From Nanobdellota archaeon (GTDB taxonomy: Archaea; Nanobdellota; Nanobdellia; Pacearchaeales; GW2011-AR1): a stretch of DNA of 49,238 nucleotides. The stretch lies in assembly GCA_030647965.1 (NCBI GenBank), contig JAUSIT010000017.1, forward strand, positions 1 to 49,238, in the 5' to 3' direction. The position numbers were made by a program, and so were the translations under genes. Each line of letters starts with the position of its first letter. Position 1 is the stretch's first letter. The notes under the pieces are model-generated. The model had not been told where the DNA came from and did not search any database. It saw only the letters and a list, made by a program, of their open reading frames with translations. Shown here piece after piece: positions 33,509-42,195 of this stretch.

Positions 33509-34159
33509 TCATTTTATTTTAGATTCTTTATAAAATTGATCTAAAAAATTCAGCATGAATTCATGTCTTTGTTCTGCAATTTCTTTTGCTGTTTTAGTGT
33601 TCATTAAATCTTTTAATAAAAGTAGTTTTTCATAGAAATGATTGATAGTTGGACTTTTGTTATTTTTATACTGTTCAAGGGTTTCATGAATTTGTGGCTT
33701 TATTTCTGGATTGTAAATTTCTCTTCCTGTCGCTCCGCCATATGCAAATGTTCTGGCAATCCCTATTGCACCTATTGCATCTAACCTATCTGCATCTTGA
33801 ACAATCATACCTTCTATTGTTTTTATTTTTGAATCAACTTTTGCTCCTTTGAATGATATGTCCCTTATTATATTATAAACATTTGAAATTGTATTTTTTT
33901 CAACACTTAATTTTTCAAGAAATTCTTTTGCTAGTTTTGGACCAATTAAATCATTGCCATTGTTAAATTTCCAGTCAGATATATCATGCAATAAAGATGC
34001 AAGTTCAATTGTAAATAAATCTCCTCCTTCTTTTTGTGAAATATAATTTGCATTTTTCCAAACGCTATAGGCATGCCACCAATCATGGCCAGAGCTTTCT
34101 CCAGATAGCTTGTTTTTTATGTAATCTGCTGTTTGAATGATAATTTCTTTTTTTTCCAT
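33509..34159 (-). CDS. HD-domain phosphohydrolase
   Basis: Metal-dependent phosphohydrolase of the HD superfamily, YedJ-like. Visible ligands are GHDWWHAYSVW (His at 24 and 28), the central LLHDISDW and the distal QDADRLDAIGAIGIAR. The substrate is unknown; nucleotides are usual for the family. The length (216 aa) is typical. TATA GATTTATAATTA (34179-34190) is 25 bases upstream. It is divergent from the signal peptidase gene across family-1 copy E. Confidence 0.9.
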   Translation of the reverse strand: MEKKEIIIQTADYIKNKLSGESSGHDWWHAYSVWKNANYISQKEGGDLFTIELASLLHDISDWKFNNGNDLIGPKLAKEFLEKLSVEKNTISNVYNIIRDISFKGAKVDSKIKTIEGMIVQDADRLDAIGAIGIARTFAYGGATGREIYNPEIKPQIHETLEQYKNNKSPTINHFYEKLLLLKDLMNTKTAKEIAEQRHEFMLNFLDQFYKESKIK

Positions 34160-34239
34160 TGTTAAAATTTAGATTCTGGATTTATAATTATTTATATTCT
34201 ATTTGAACAAAACTGTAAACTTTACATTTACTGATTATA

Positions 34240-34413
34240 GCACTTCGTTTTTATACTAAGTCGACTAGAAAAAGTTTTGCTCTTATATTTTTTCGTTCTT
34301 ATTGTAAGAGTAAAACTTTTTGCGTCTCCTAATAATTTATTAACTAATCGTAATTTTTGCTAGAAAATTCCATTTATTCTTGTTTGTTAAAACAAACTAT
34401 TTCAACGAAGTTG
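34240..34413 (-). repeat. Family-1 structured repeat, copy E (both ends present)
   Basis: On the minus strand: CAACTTCGTTGAAATAG, small hairpin TTTGTT/AACAAA, AATTTTCTAGCAAAAATTAC, AGGAGACGC, long hairpin (34321-34269), CTAGTCGACTTAG and ACGAAGTGC. The long hairpin pairs AAAAAGTTTTACTCTTA with TAAGAGCAAAACTTTTT. This is the most complete copy and the best reference. It fills the 300-base divergent gap 34160-34459 together with two promoters. Confidence 0.8.
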
Positions 34414-34459
34414 TTAGTTAGATGTTTAAATTTAAATAGTTGTTTTGCTGTATTGAAAT

Positions 34460-35020
34460 ATGGGTAAAATTAAAAAAATTTGGAACTTTTTAAAAAGCGA
34501 TTCTTGGAGTGCTTTGCTTGTGAATTTTGTAATTGCATTTATTATTATTAAATTTATTTTCTTTCCTTTGCTTTCTCTTGCAACAGGAACTGCATTGCCC
34601 TTAGTTATTGTTGAGTCATGTTCAATGTATCACTCACAGAATTTTCAGCAGATTTTATCAGGCCCTATTTATTCAGATTATAATATAAGTTTTAGTGATA
34701 CTCAAAAATGGAATTTTAAAAATGGAATTAATAAAGGAGATATTATTTTTGTTGTAGGGCCTAAAAATCTGAAAAAAGGAGACGTTATAGTTTTTGCAGC
34801 AGGAACTCCTAATCCTATAATTCACAGAATAATAAAAATTGACAATAAAATTATTACAACAAAGGGCGACCATAATAATGGTTTGCTTGAAGTTGAGAAA
34901 AATATTCCTGAAGAAAATGTTTATGGTCGTGCAGTTTTTAGAATTCCTTATCTTGGTTGGGTTAAATTAATATTTTTTGATATATTTAAAGCACCTGGAG
35001 AAAGGGGATTGTGTGTTTAA
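34460..35020 (+). CDS. Type I signal peptidase (S26, Sec11-like)
   Basis: It cleaves signal peptides of Sec-exported proteins at the outer face of the membrane. One N-terminal anchor (about 18-45) is followed by the box VESCSMYHS with nucleophile Ser55. NPIIHRI carries His122 (archaeal Ser-His pairing instead of Ser-Lys) and TKGDHN holds Asp137. The length is 186 aa. This is the likely processing enzyme for the many signal-peptide membrane proteins nearby. TTTAAATTTAAATAG lies about 25 bases upstream. Confidence 0.92.
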   Translation: MGKIKKIWNFLKSDSWSALLVNFVIAFIIIKFIFFPLLSLATGTALPLVIVESCSMYHSQNFQQILSGPIYSDYNISFSDTQKWNFKNGINKGDIIFVVGPKNLKKGDVIVFAAGTPNPIIHRIIKIDNKIITTKGDHNNGLLEVEKNIPEENVYGRAVFRIPYLGWVKLIFFDIFKAPGERGLCV

Positions 35021-35050
35021 GACTTAAAAGATAAATAATTAATTATCTAA

Positions 35051-36079
35051 TTAATTGTTCCAAAAAGGAAGAATATCTGAATTTCTTTTCCCATCTAAAT
35101 ATCCTGGTTTAATTTTTTCATCTATAATATCTTTTATTAATTTTGCATATTCTGTTGCTGCCCCTTGCTTTGATGTAATAAATTCTTGAGCTTTTTGTCT
35201 GCTAATTTCTAAATCTTTTTTTGCAGGAGGATTTAATATTGCATTCATTAATCCTAAATCATTATTAACTTTGACTAATAATTTGCTTTCTCTTAATCCA
35301 TTATAAGCTTTTTTATTCCAGTTATTATCATGATTGCCATAAAGAGTTCTTTTGCCATAAAAAGCTGGTTCAAGAGGGTTTTGCCCAGTGTTGTAGTTTT
35401 TAAATGTATTTCCAATTATTGCACTATCGCATATAGAGTATAATTTATCTAAACATCCTTTTTCTTCAATCATAAGACGTTTTTTTCCTCCCGTTATATT
35501 TGAATCTGTTTCAAATTCTGTCTCTTGAAAATCTCCTAGATAAAACTGGCCTCTTGGAACAAAAATAAATTTAATTTTTGGATTTTTCTTTAATATGTTC
35601 CAAGAAATATCCCAAATCATACTCATTTCATATTGGTTTAATGACCCACCTAAAACTACTTGTTCATCTTCTCTTATTTTGTATTTTTCCCTTAAATCTT
35701 TTATTTCAGATTCGTTCAATAGTCTTCTTTTCTCAAATTTTAAAGGGTCTATCCAAAAATCAAGAAGTTTATCATTTCCTTTTATAAAACAATCGCTTAC
35801 TTCCATATCTGAATAAATGTCTATTTTGCTTTTAGTTTTTGTTATTATATTATGCTGGCTTATTCCTTCAAAACATAAATCTTTTTTCAATATTTCTTGA
35901 TAGTTTGGTTCGCAACGAATCATGATTTTTGTTTTTGGCGAAATTTTTTGAATTGCCTTTATTAAAAAAGGCATTTGCTTAATTGAACCAAGATAATCTC
36001 CATTTATGCATATTACTTTTCTTTTTCTAATTATAGGGGATTTGTTTTTTTCGTCCAAACTATCTGTTAAACTTTTCAT
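35051..36079 (-). CDS. GT-B glycosyltransferase-like protein (Kdo transferase/WaaA-like C-terminus)
   Basis: An uncharacterised 342-aa soluble protein. The C-terminal half carries GQNPLEPAFYGKRTLYGNHDNNW, close in form to the NPLEP-A-G-P-x-x-GPH block of Kdo transferases (GT30) that binds the sugar nucleotide. VVLGGSLNQYEM and KIKFIFVPRGQFY follow GT-B strands before it. The N-terminal half is shorter than in WaaA and has no membrane anchor. Archaea lack lipid A, so another acceptor is expected. TATA TAATATATAAATG (36098-36110). Confidence 0.65.
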   Translation of the reverse strand: MKSLTDSLDEKNKSPIIRKRKVICINGDYLGSIKQMPFLIKAIQKISPKTKIMIRCEPNYQEILKKDLCFEGISQHNIITKTKSKIDIYSDMEVSDCFIKGNDKLLDFWIDPLKFEKRRLLNESEIKDLREKYKIREDEQVVLGGSLNQYEMSMIWDISWNILKKNPKIKFIFVPRGQFYLGDFQETEFETDSNITGGKKRLMIEEKGCLDKLYSICDSAIIGNTFKNYNTGQNPLEPAFYGKRTLYGNHDNNWNKKAYNGLRESKLLVKVNNDLGLMNAILNPPAKKDLEISRQKAQEFITSKQGAATEYAKLIKDIIDEKIKPGYLDGKRNSDILPFWNN

Positions 36080-36220
36080 GAAATTTTAGAGAAATATTAA
36101 TATATAAATGTTACTCTTATAGAATGATAACTCAATATTTATTTCTCCCTTGAATCAAAAGATGCAGGGGGGATTGCAAGAGTAAGATATTTTGCTATTT
36201 GGGGGTTTAAATTCAGTCTT

Positions 36221-37771
36221 TTACTTTAAATTTTTTAATTCCATTTTTATAATTTTTCCAGAATTAGTTTTTGGAAACTCTTTTATGAATTGAATTTGCT
36301 TTGGATATGAATGGCCGGCATAGTTTTGCTTTACAAAAGACATTAGCTCTTCTTTTAATTGATTGGTTTCTTCAAATCCTTTATTTAGGACAATAAACGC
36401 CTTTATTATTTGTCCTTTAATCTCATCTGGAATTCCTATTACTGCTGTTTCTTTTACTGCTTTATGTTTCATTAGTATTGATTCTATTTCAATTGGAGAT
36501 ATTCTTTCTCCTGAACTTTTTATCATATCATCTTTTCTTGCTTCAAAAAAGAAATAACCTTCATTATCTATTCTTGCTAGGTCATTTGTTTTAAACCATT
36601 TTTTATTAAAATATTCTTTATACATTTTTTCATGTTTGTAAATTCCCGTCATCATTGCAGGCCAGGATTTTTTAATTATAATCATTCCATCTTTTATTGT
36701 TGCATTTATTCCTGGCAATGGCTTTCCCATACTTCCCGATTTCTTTTTCATTAAAGGAGTATTTGAAATCATTAAAGCACCTGTTTCTGTTTGCCAATAG
36801 CTATCATTAATTTCAATGCCTAAATTTTTATAAAAATCAAAAACACTTGAAGTTAAAGCTTCCCCAACACTTGCAATATTTCTAATTCCTTTGAAATCCT
36901 CTTTTTTTATTTCTGGTTTAAGCATTCTTAAGGCAGTAGGAGCAGTATACATTACAGATATTTTATTTCTTTTTAAAAATTCAATCCATTTTTTTGCATC
37001 AAAATGAGCTTCTAAAATAAAATTTGTGCATCCTATTGATAAAGGTGCTAAAATTCCATAAACTGCTCCTGTAATCCATCCAGGATGTGCAGTGCACCAG
37101 TAATTATCTTTTTGTTTTAAATCTAGGACTAGTTTTGCTGTGAAATGCTGTTGAATTAAGGCATAGTGTGGAATTTGAATTCCTGCTATTGGTGTTCCTG
37201 CTGTTGAAGAAGTAAAAATCATAAATGCTGTATCTTTTTTATTTTTTAAAACTGCTTTAAATTCTGTTTTTTGTTTTTCTAGCTTTTTTTTGAAATCTTG
37301 GTCATCAATAATTATTATATTTTTTAGTGTTTTGATTTTTTTCTTGACTTCTTTGCTTAATCTTTTTGTTAGTTCTTTATTTGTAATTAGAACATCTGCG
37401 TCTCCTCTTTGTAATCTTAAGTCTAAGCCTTCACTTTGAAATGCTTCAAATAACGGAACTGCAATGCTTCCTTGTTTTATTACTGCTAAAAAGGCAATAT
37501 ACATCTCAGGAAGTTTTGGAAGAAATAAAAAAATTCTTGAATTCTTTTTTATTTTTAATGAATTTAAATAATTTGCAAATTGATTAACTTCTTTTTCTAA
37601 TTCTTTGTAAGTATATTTTTTTATGCTTTTATTTTCAAATTCAAAAACAAAAGCTAGTTTGTTTGGATTTTTTTTAGCATGTCTGTCAACACAGCTTTCA
37701 ATTATATTTAGTTTATTGGCTTGAAAAATGATATCTTTTTCTTTATCTTCCCAAAACTCTTTGTTATTCAT
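36221..37771 (-). CDS. AMP-forming acyl-CoA synthetase (ANL superfamily)
   Basis: An adenylate-forming ligase that activates a carboxylic acid to its CoA thioester, or runs in reverse. Visible motifs are NDSYWQTETGALM (A5), WFKTNDLARIDNEGYFFFEARKDDMIKSSGERISPIEIES (A7-A8, given as positions about 405-445), and the catalytic Lys region PKTNSGKIIK near the end. The phosphate-binding A3 loop reads FTSSTAGTPIAGI instead of T-S-G-T-T-G-x-P-K, lacking its usual second Gly and Lys. It is divergent from the oxoacid:ferredoxin oxidoreductase operon, so it may process that enzyme's acyl-CoA. Confidence 0.88.
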   Translation of the reverse strand: MNNKEFWEDKEKDIIFQANKLNIIESCVDRHAKKNPNKLAFVFEFENKSIKKYTYKELEKEVNQFANYLNSLKIKKNSRIFLFLPKLPEMYIAFLAVIKQGSIAVPLFEAFQSEGLDLRLQRGDADVLITNKELTKRLSKEVKKKIKTLKNIIIIDDQDFKKKLEKQKTEFKAVLKNKKDTAFMIFTSSTAGTPIAGIQIPHYALIQQHFTAKLVLDLKQKDNYWCTAHPGWITGAVYGILAPLSIGCTNFILEAHFDAKKWIEFLKRNKISVMYTAPTALRMLKPEIKKEDFKGIRNIASVGEALTSSVFDFYKNLGIEINDSYWQTETGALMISNTPLMKKKSGSMGKPLPGINATIKDGMIIIKKSWPAMMTGIYKHEKMYKEYFNKKWFKTNDLARIDNEGYFFFEARKDDMIKSSGERISPIEIESILMKHKAVKETAVIGIPDEIKGQIIKAFIVLNKGFEETNQLKEELMSFVKQNYAGHSYPKQIQFIKEFPKTNSGKIIKMELKNLK

Positions 37772-37798
37772 TTCAACCTCTTTTTATTAATTTGCTAT

Positions 37799-37818
37799 CA
37801 ATATATTTAAATATATTG
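37799..37818. promoter_or_regulatory. Perfect 20-bp palindromic bidirectional TATA element
   Basis: CAATATATTTAAATATATTG is fully self-complementary and lies between the ligase gene (start 37771, minus) and korA (start 37835, plus), 26 and 37 bases from the two ATGs. One TATA box could serve both directions, coupling the two genes. The minus gene also has a GAGGT ribosome site (37778-37782). Confidence 0.65.
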
Positions 37819-37834
37819 TAAAACTTTTAAGCTA

Positions 37835-39325
37835 ATGAAATATAGTGTTTTATTTGGGGGAAAAGCAGGTCAGGGGCCAAATATTTTGTCTCAGCTAACT
37901 GGGGAGATTTTAGTTGAAAAAGGATATTATGTTTTTTATTCAAGAGATTATCAATCTTTAATTCGGGGAGGCCATAATTTTAATGTTTTGACTTTTTCAG
38001 ATGAACCTGTTTTAAGCAATGAATCAAAAATAGATATTTTGATTTGCTTGGATGAAAATACAGAAAAGATGCATAAAAATGAGCTGAAAAAAACTGGCCT
38101 TGTTTTAAAAGGAACTGAAGATAATATGTACTTTGCAGGTAGACTGTTTAAGATTTTAGGACTTGATTTTAAATTGCTTGAAGAAAAACTAAAAAAATTA
38201 AAAAATTTTGATGAAAATTTAAAGCATGCAAAAAAAGGACATGAAACAGAAAAAAATAAAATTGAAATTGTAAAACCTAAGAATAATTCTAAAAAAAGTT
38301 TTAGAAATGGAAGTCAGGCTATTGCTGATGGTTCTATTAAATCTGGATTAGATATTTATTGTGCATATCCAATGACTCCTGCAACTCCTTTATTATTTGA
38401 ATTAGCCCCAAGACAATTTGATAATAATTTTTTAACACTTGAATTAGAAAATGAGATTTCTGTTATAGGAAGTGCTGTTGGAGCTGCTGCAACGGGGGCA
38501 AAAGCAATGGTTGGAACTTCTGGTGGAGGTTTTGATTTAATGACTGAATTTTTTTCAATGTCTGCTATTGCTGAAATTCCAATTGTAGTTTATCTTTCTT
38601 CAAGGCCAGGGCCTGGAACTGGTGTTGCAACTTATACTGGGCAGGGAGATTTAAATTTAGCAAGACATTGTGGGCATGGAGAGTTTTTTAGATTAGTTTT
38701 AGCTCCTGGAGATTCTATTGAATCAGAAGAATTAACTTCCCAGTGTTTTTATTTTTCACAAAAATATAAAATTCCTGCAATTTTACTTGGAGACAAACAT
38801 TTAGGAGAGAGTTTTTACACTTCAGAAGCAAATGCAAAAATAACAAAATCAGAAAAAACAATTAGTTTGAAAAAATTTAATTCTTATGAAACAGATGAAA
38901 ATGGAATTGGGACAGAAAATGCAGAGATTATTAAGAAAAATGTTGAAAGACGATTAAAGAAAACAAAAGAAATTGAAAAAGAAGCTGAAAAGTTTGAAAT
39001 GTTTAAAGTTTATGGAAAAAAAGATAGTAAAAATATAATTGTTTCGTGGGGTTCAACAAAAGGGGCAATAATTGATGCAATAAAAGATTTAGATTGCAAG
39101 TTTATTCAGATTTTATATATAGAGCCATTTTCAGAAAAAATAAAAATTGAATTAGCAAAAGCAAAAAATATAATTCTTGTAGAAAATAATACAGGAACTT
39201 TAGCAGATTTAATAGGGGAAAAAACATGCATAAGAATTGAAGATAAAAATAAAATTTTAAGGTATGATGGCAGGCCTTTTTTATGCGATGAATTAAATGA
39301 AGAGATAAAGGGGAGATTAAGATGA
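37835..39325 (+). CDS. korA: 2-oxoacid:ferredoxin oxidoreductase, fused gamma-alpha subunit
   Basis: Oxidatively decarboxylates a 2-oxoacid to acyl-CoA and reduces ferredoxin. The gamma domain (1-120) has FGGKAGQG and SRDYQSLIRGGHNF. A linker is followed by the alpha domain (about 155-490) with AYPMTPATPLLFEL, ENEISVIGSAVGAAATGAK and TSGGGFDLMTEF. The length of 496 aa is short of the common 560-600 aa, mainly in the linker. KorB is encoded 1.6 kb downstream with three genes between. Substrate class (2-oxoglutarate versus pyruvate or branched-chain) cannot be told by eye. Confidence 0.92.
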   Translation: MKYSVLFGGKAGQGPNILSQLTGEILVEKGYYVFYSRDYQSLIRGGHNFNVLTFSDEPVLSNESKIDILICLDENTEKMHKNELKKTGLVLKGTEDNMYFAGRLFKILGLDFKLLEEKLKKLKNFDENLKHAKKGHETEKNKIEIVKPKNNSKKSFRNGSQAIADGSIKSGLDIYCAYPMTPATPLLFELAPRQFDNNFLTLELENEISVIGSAVGAAATGAKAMVGTSGGGFDLMTEFFSMSAIAEIPIVVYLSSRPGPGTGVATYTGQGDLNLARHCGHGEFFRLVLAPGDSIESEELTSQCFYFSQKYKIPAILLGDKHLGESFYTSEANAKITKSEKTISLKKFNSYETDENGIGTENAEIIKKNVERRLKKTKEIEKEAEKFEMFKVYGKKDSKNIIVSWGSTKGAIIDAIKDLDCKFIQILYIEPFSEKIKIELAKAKNIILVENNTGTLADLIGEKTCIRIEDKNKILRYDGRPFLCDELNEEIKGRLR

Positions 39326-40065
39326 GCTACCCTCAATTTAAAAATAAACACTTGGAAGAAGCTTTATTTGGTCCTGCGGATTTTATAAAGTATAAAAATT
39401 TAAAAGGAAATTTTCCAACAAAATATATTCTTGTTTATTCAATGAAAGCGTTTAATTATTTTAAAAGAAAATATCATCCTAAAAAAATTATGGAGTTAAA
39501 TTCTTTAAATAATATTTACAAATATAAAGATACTGGGTTTATGATCATGAAAGGAATTGGAAGTCCTAATGCTGCAGCCATTTTTGAAGAATTAATTATA
39601 TTAGGTGGAAAAACATTTTTGAATATCGGATTTGCAGGTGGTTTAAAAGAAGATGGAATTTTTTTATGCAATAAGGCATTAAGAGATGAAGGGACAAGTT
39701 ATCATTATTTACCTCATGGTTGTTTTGTTTATCCTGATGAAAATTTAACTAAAAAATTAGGAAAAAGCATAAATCAAGTTGGTTTGAATTATAAAGAGGG
39801 TAGTACTTGGACACTTGATGCTCCTTATCGGGAGACAAAAGCAGAGATAGAGTGTTATGCAAAAAAAGGAATTTCAACAGTTGAAATGGAAACTTCTGCA
39901 TTGTTTGCAGTAGCAAAGTATAGAAAAGTAAAGATTGCAGCAGCATTTGTTGTTAGTGATGTTTTAGAAAAAGAATGGATTCCAAAGTTTGATAAAAAAG
40001 AAGTAAGAAGAAATTTAAATTTACTTATAGATGCAGGAGTAAACTGTTTGGAGGAATTAAAATGA
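39322..40065 (+). CDS. Nucleoside phosphorylase (PNP/UDP family)
   Basis: Phosphorolysis of a nucleoside to base and sugar-1-phosphate. Marks are the phosphate-binding GFAGGLKED region, LRDEGTSYHYLPHG and the substrate-site STVEMETSALFAVA (uridine phosphorylase-like). The length (247 aa) is normal. ATGA overlap with korA and with the next gene places it inside the kor operon. This is an unexpected partner; it could return pentose phosphate to central metabolism or be there by operon fusion (inference). Confidence 0.88.
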   Translation: MSYPQFKNKHLEEALFGPADFIKYKNLKGNFPTKYILVYSMKAFNYFKRKYHPKKIMELNSLNNIYKYKDTGFMIMKGIGSPNAAAIFEELIILGGKTFLNIGFAGGLKEDGIFLCNKALRDEGTSYHYLPHGCFVYPDENLTKKLGKSINQVGLNYKEGSTWTLDAPYRETKAEIECYAKKGISTVEMETSALFAVAKYRKVKIAAAFVVSDVLEKEWIPKFDKKEVRRNLNLLIDAGVNCLEELK

Positions 40066-40610
40066 AACTTGAAACACAAAGATTGATTTTAAGAGATTTG
40101 ACAATGAAAGATGCAAGAGATAGCCTAAAAAATTTAAATAATCTAAATATTTCACAATATTTACTCTCAGTTTCTTACCCTTATACTAAAAAAAATGCTG
40201 AATGGTGGGTAAATCATTGTAAAGAACAACAAAAGATAAAACCAAGAACTAGTTATGAATTTGGCATTGTTATCAAACCTATTAAGGAAGTTGTTGGGGG
40301 TATTGGATTAACCCATATTGATTATGAACAAGGTACTGCAGAACTTGGTTATTGGATTGCAGAAACCCATTGGAGAAATGGTTATGTTTCAGAAGGAGTT
40401 AGAAAATTAATTGATTATTCATTTAATACATTAAAATTAAGGAGACTTACAATTCCTGCTTTTGCAACTAATAAAGGTTCAAATGGTTTGGCAAAAAGTT
40501 TAGGATTTACATATGAAGGAACATTGAGACAAGCAGCAAAATGCAAAGCAACTGGGAAGATTCATGATGAAAATGTGTATGGATTATTAAAGGAGGATTG
40601 GAAAAAATGA
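40062..40610 (+). CDS. GNAT-family N-acetyltransferase (RimJ/RimL type)
   Basis: Transfers an acetyl group to an amine, typically a protein N-terminus or small molecule in this subfamily. It begins LETQRLILRDLTMKDA and has LGYWIAETHWRNGYVSEGVRKLIDY (acetyl-CoA loop with a degenerate R/Q-x-x-G-x-G/A) and TNKGSNGLAKSLGFTYEGTLRQA. The GGAGG site is 40050-40054. It is third in the kor operon with a four-base overlap. Confidence 0.9.
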   Translation: MKLETQRLILRDLTMKDARDSLKNLNNLNISQYLLSVSYPYTKKNAEWWVNHCKEQQKIKPRTSYEFGIVIKPIKEVVGGIGLTHIDYEQGTAELGYWIAETHWRNGYVSEGVRKLIDYSFNTLKLRRLTIPAFATNKGSNGLAKSLGFTYEGTLRQAAKCKATGKIHDENVYGLLKEDWKK

Positions 40611-40927
40611 AAACATTATATTCAATAATATCAACAATGAAAAATGAAGAAATAGAATATAAATTTGAAGGTAAAGCTAATGCTGATTCAAATACTAATA
40701 AACCTTATTCAGAGCCTATTGGAGAAAGGCGATGCGAGATTACAAGAAAAACAGAAATGTTTAGTAAAGATTTGTTAAATGAATATGGTAAAGATGGATT
40801 AACTAAGGTAACAATAACTTTTGAAACAGGAAAACTTGAAACAGAAGAAAATATATCAAATCCATTAAAAAGATTTTTAGATAATATTTATACTCACACA
40901 ATTAAATATTTTTCTGGATTAAAATGA
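40607..40927 (+). CDS. Hypothetical protein within the kor operon, 106 aa
   Basis: A soluble, beta-rich small protein (IEYKFEGKANADS ... KVTITFETGKLETEEN) with no membrane segment and one Cys. It is not recognised. I start at ATG 40607, ten bases after the strong AGGAGG (40591-40596), rather than at the TTG nine bases earlier. It overlaps the GNAT stop (ATGA) and the korB start, so it is made with the oxidoreductase. Confidence 0.65.
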   Translation: MKTLYSIISTMKNEEIEYKFEGKANADSNTNKPYSEPIGERRCEITRKTEMFSKDLLNEYGKDGLTKVTITFETGKLETEENISNPLKRFLDNIYTHTIKYFSGLK

Positions 40928-41757
40928 CAAACCTATCAACAAACATACAAAATACCTGGTGCCCTGGATGCTGGAACTTTCAAATACTAGCAGGCGTGAA
41001 AAATTATTTAGCAAAGCAAATAAAAAATGAAAAAGATAAAGAAAATTGGGCGATGGTTTCTGGAATTGGATGTCATGCAAAGATATTTGATTATATTAAT
41101 TTAAATGGTATTAATTCTCTTCATGGTAGAGTTCTTCCTACTTGTCTTGGATTAAAAGTTGGAAATCCTAATTTAAATGTAATTGGATTTTCAGGCGATG
41201 GAGATGCTTATGCAGAAGGTATGGAGCATTTAATTCATATGGCCAGATATAACTCAAATATAAAATATTTTGTTCATAATAATCAGGTTTTTGCTTTGAC
41301 TGTTGGAGAACCAACTCCTGTTACTGAAATTGGATTTAAAGATAAAACAACTCCTAGAGGAACAACTATTGCACCATTAAATCCTATAAAATTAATGCTT
41401 GCTGCTGGGTGTGGTTTTGTTGCAAGAGTTTATGCAGATGTTAAACAAGTTGAACAGGTTTTTGATGAAGCAATGAAACATAATGGTTTTGCTTTTATTG
41501 AAATTTTACAACCTTGCTTGATTTTTCATCCTGATATTGGATTAAAAGAAAAAACATACAATTTGCAGGAAAAAGGCCATGATAAAACAAATTATTTTGA
41601 AGCAATGAAAAAAGCAGAAGAATTTGATTATAATAAATCTGAAAAAATTCCTTTAGGAATTTTTTATCAAAAAGAAAAGCCAGTATTTGAAGAGCAGTTT
41701 GAACAATTAAGGAAATTAAAATCTGAAAAAAAGAGTTGGAAGGATTTGAAAAGATAG
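40924..41757 (+). CDS. korB: 2-oxoacid:ferredoxin oxidoreductase, beta subunit
   Basis: Carries thiamine diphosphate and the iron-sulphur cluster of the oxidoreductase. WCPGCWN (12-18) and GIGCHAK give cluster cysteines, with a further Cys in GCGFV. The TPP/Mg motif is GDGDAYAEG followed by HNN. IGF-type loop and FIEILQPC follow. The length (277 aa) is normal. It ends the korA operon, separated from korA by three non-homologous genes. Confidence 0.93.
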   Translation: MTNLSTNIQNTWCPGCWNFQILAGVKNYLAKQIKNEKDKENWAMVSGIGCHAKIFDYINLNGINSLHGRVLPTCLGLKVGNPNLNVIGFSGDGDAYAEGMEHLIHMARYNSNIKYFVHNNQVFALTVGEPTPVTEIGFKDKTTPRGTTIAPLNPIKLMLAAGCGFVARVYADVKQVEQVFDEAMKHNGFAFIEILQPCLIFHPDIGLKEKTYNLQEKGHDKTNYFEAMKKAEEFDYNKSEKIPLGIFYQKEKPVFEEQFEQLRKLKSEKKSWKDLKR

Positions 41758-41793
41758 AGAAAGGTTTATAACCGATTTCTATTGAACTATTTG

Positions 41794-42147
41794 ATGGAAA
41801 ATAAAGAAGATTATGGGCATTTTATTGATCAATATTTGTTTTATGCGAATAGTGATAATACTATTGTTCATGAAGGATTTTTAGAAAAGGCTGGTTTGAC
41901 ATTAGAAAAATGTTTGAAAAGAATAAATAGTAATAAATTCTTTTTTAGAACTAATTTGAATTTATTAATGATCACAAATCACAATGTGAATCTTCCATCT
42001 GGGCTTGATTTAAAATTAAATGAAATTTATGAAAGGGCTGATTTTGATTGGGGAGATTATAAAGAATTCAAGAATTTTATAGGATGGTATGTTGAAAATA
42101 TTCATAATCCTTATTTTGAAAATACTTCAAGAAATATTGATGAATAA
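41794..42147 (+). CDS. Hypothetical protein, 117 aa
   Basis: A soluble, mostly helical protein with clusters of aromatic residues (YGHFIDQYLFYANSD, FDWGDYKEFKNFIGWYVENIH). No recognised domain. GGTTTATAACC (41762-41772) lies 25 bases before the ATG at 41794, so that ATG is preferred over the TTG at 41782. Confidence 0.55.
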   Translation: MENKEDYGHFIDQYLFYANSDNTIVHEGFLEKAGLTLEKCLKRINSNKFFFRTNLNLLMITNHNVNLPSGLDLKLNEIYERADFDWGDYKEFKNFIGWYVENIHNPYFENTSRNIDE

Positions 42148-42195
42148 AAAATAATTAATTTTAAATAGTTTCTTATTTTGTTAAATATTGTTAAG

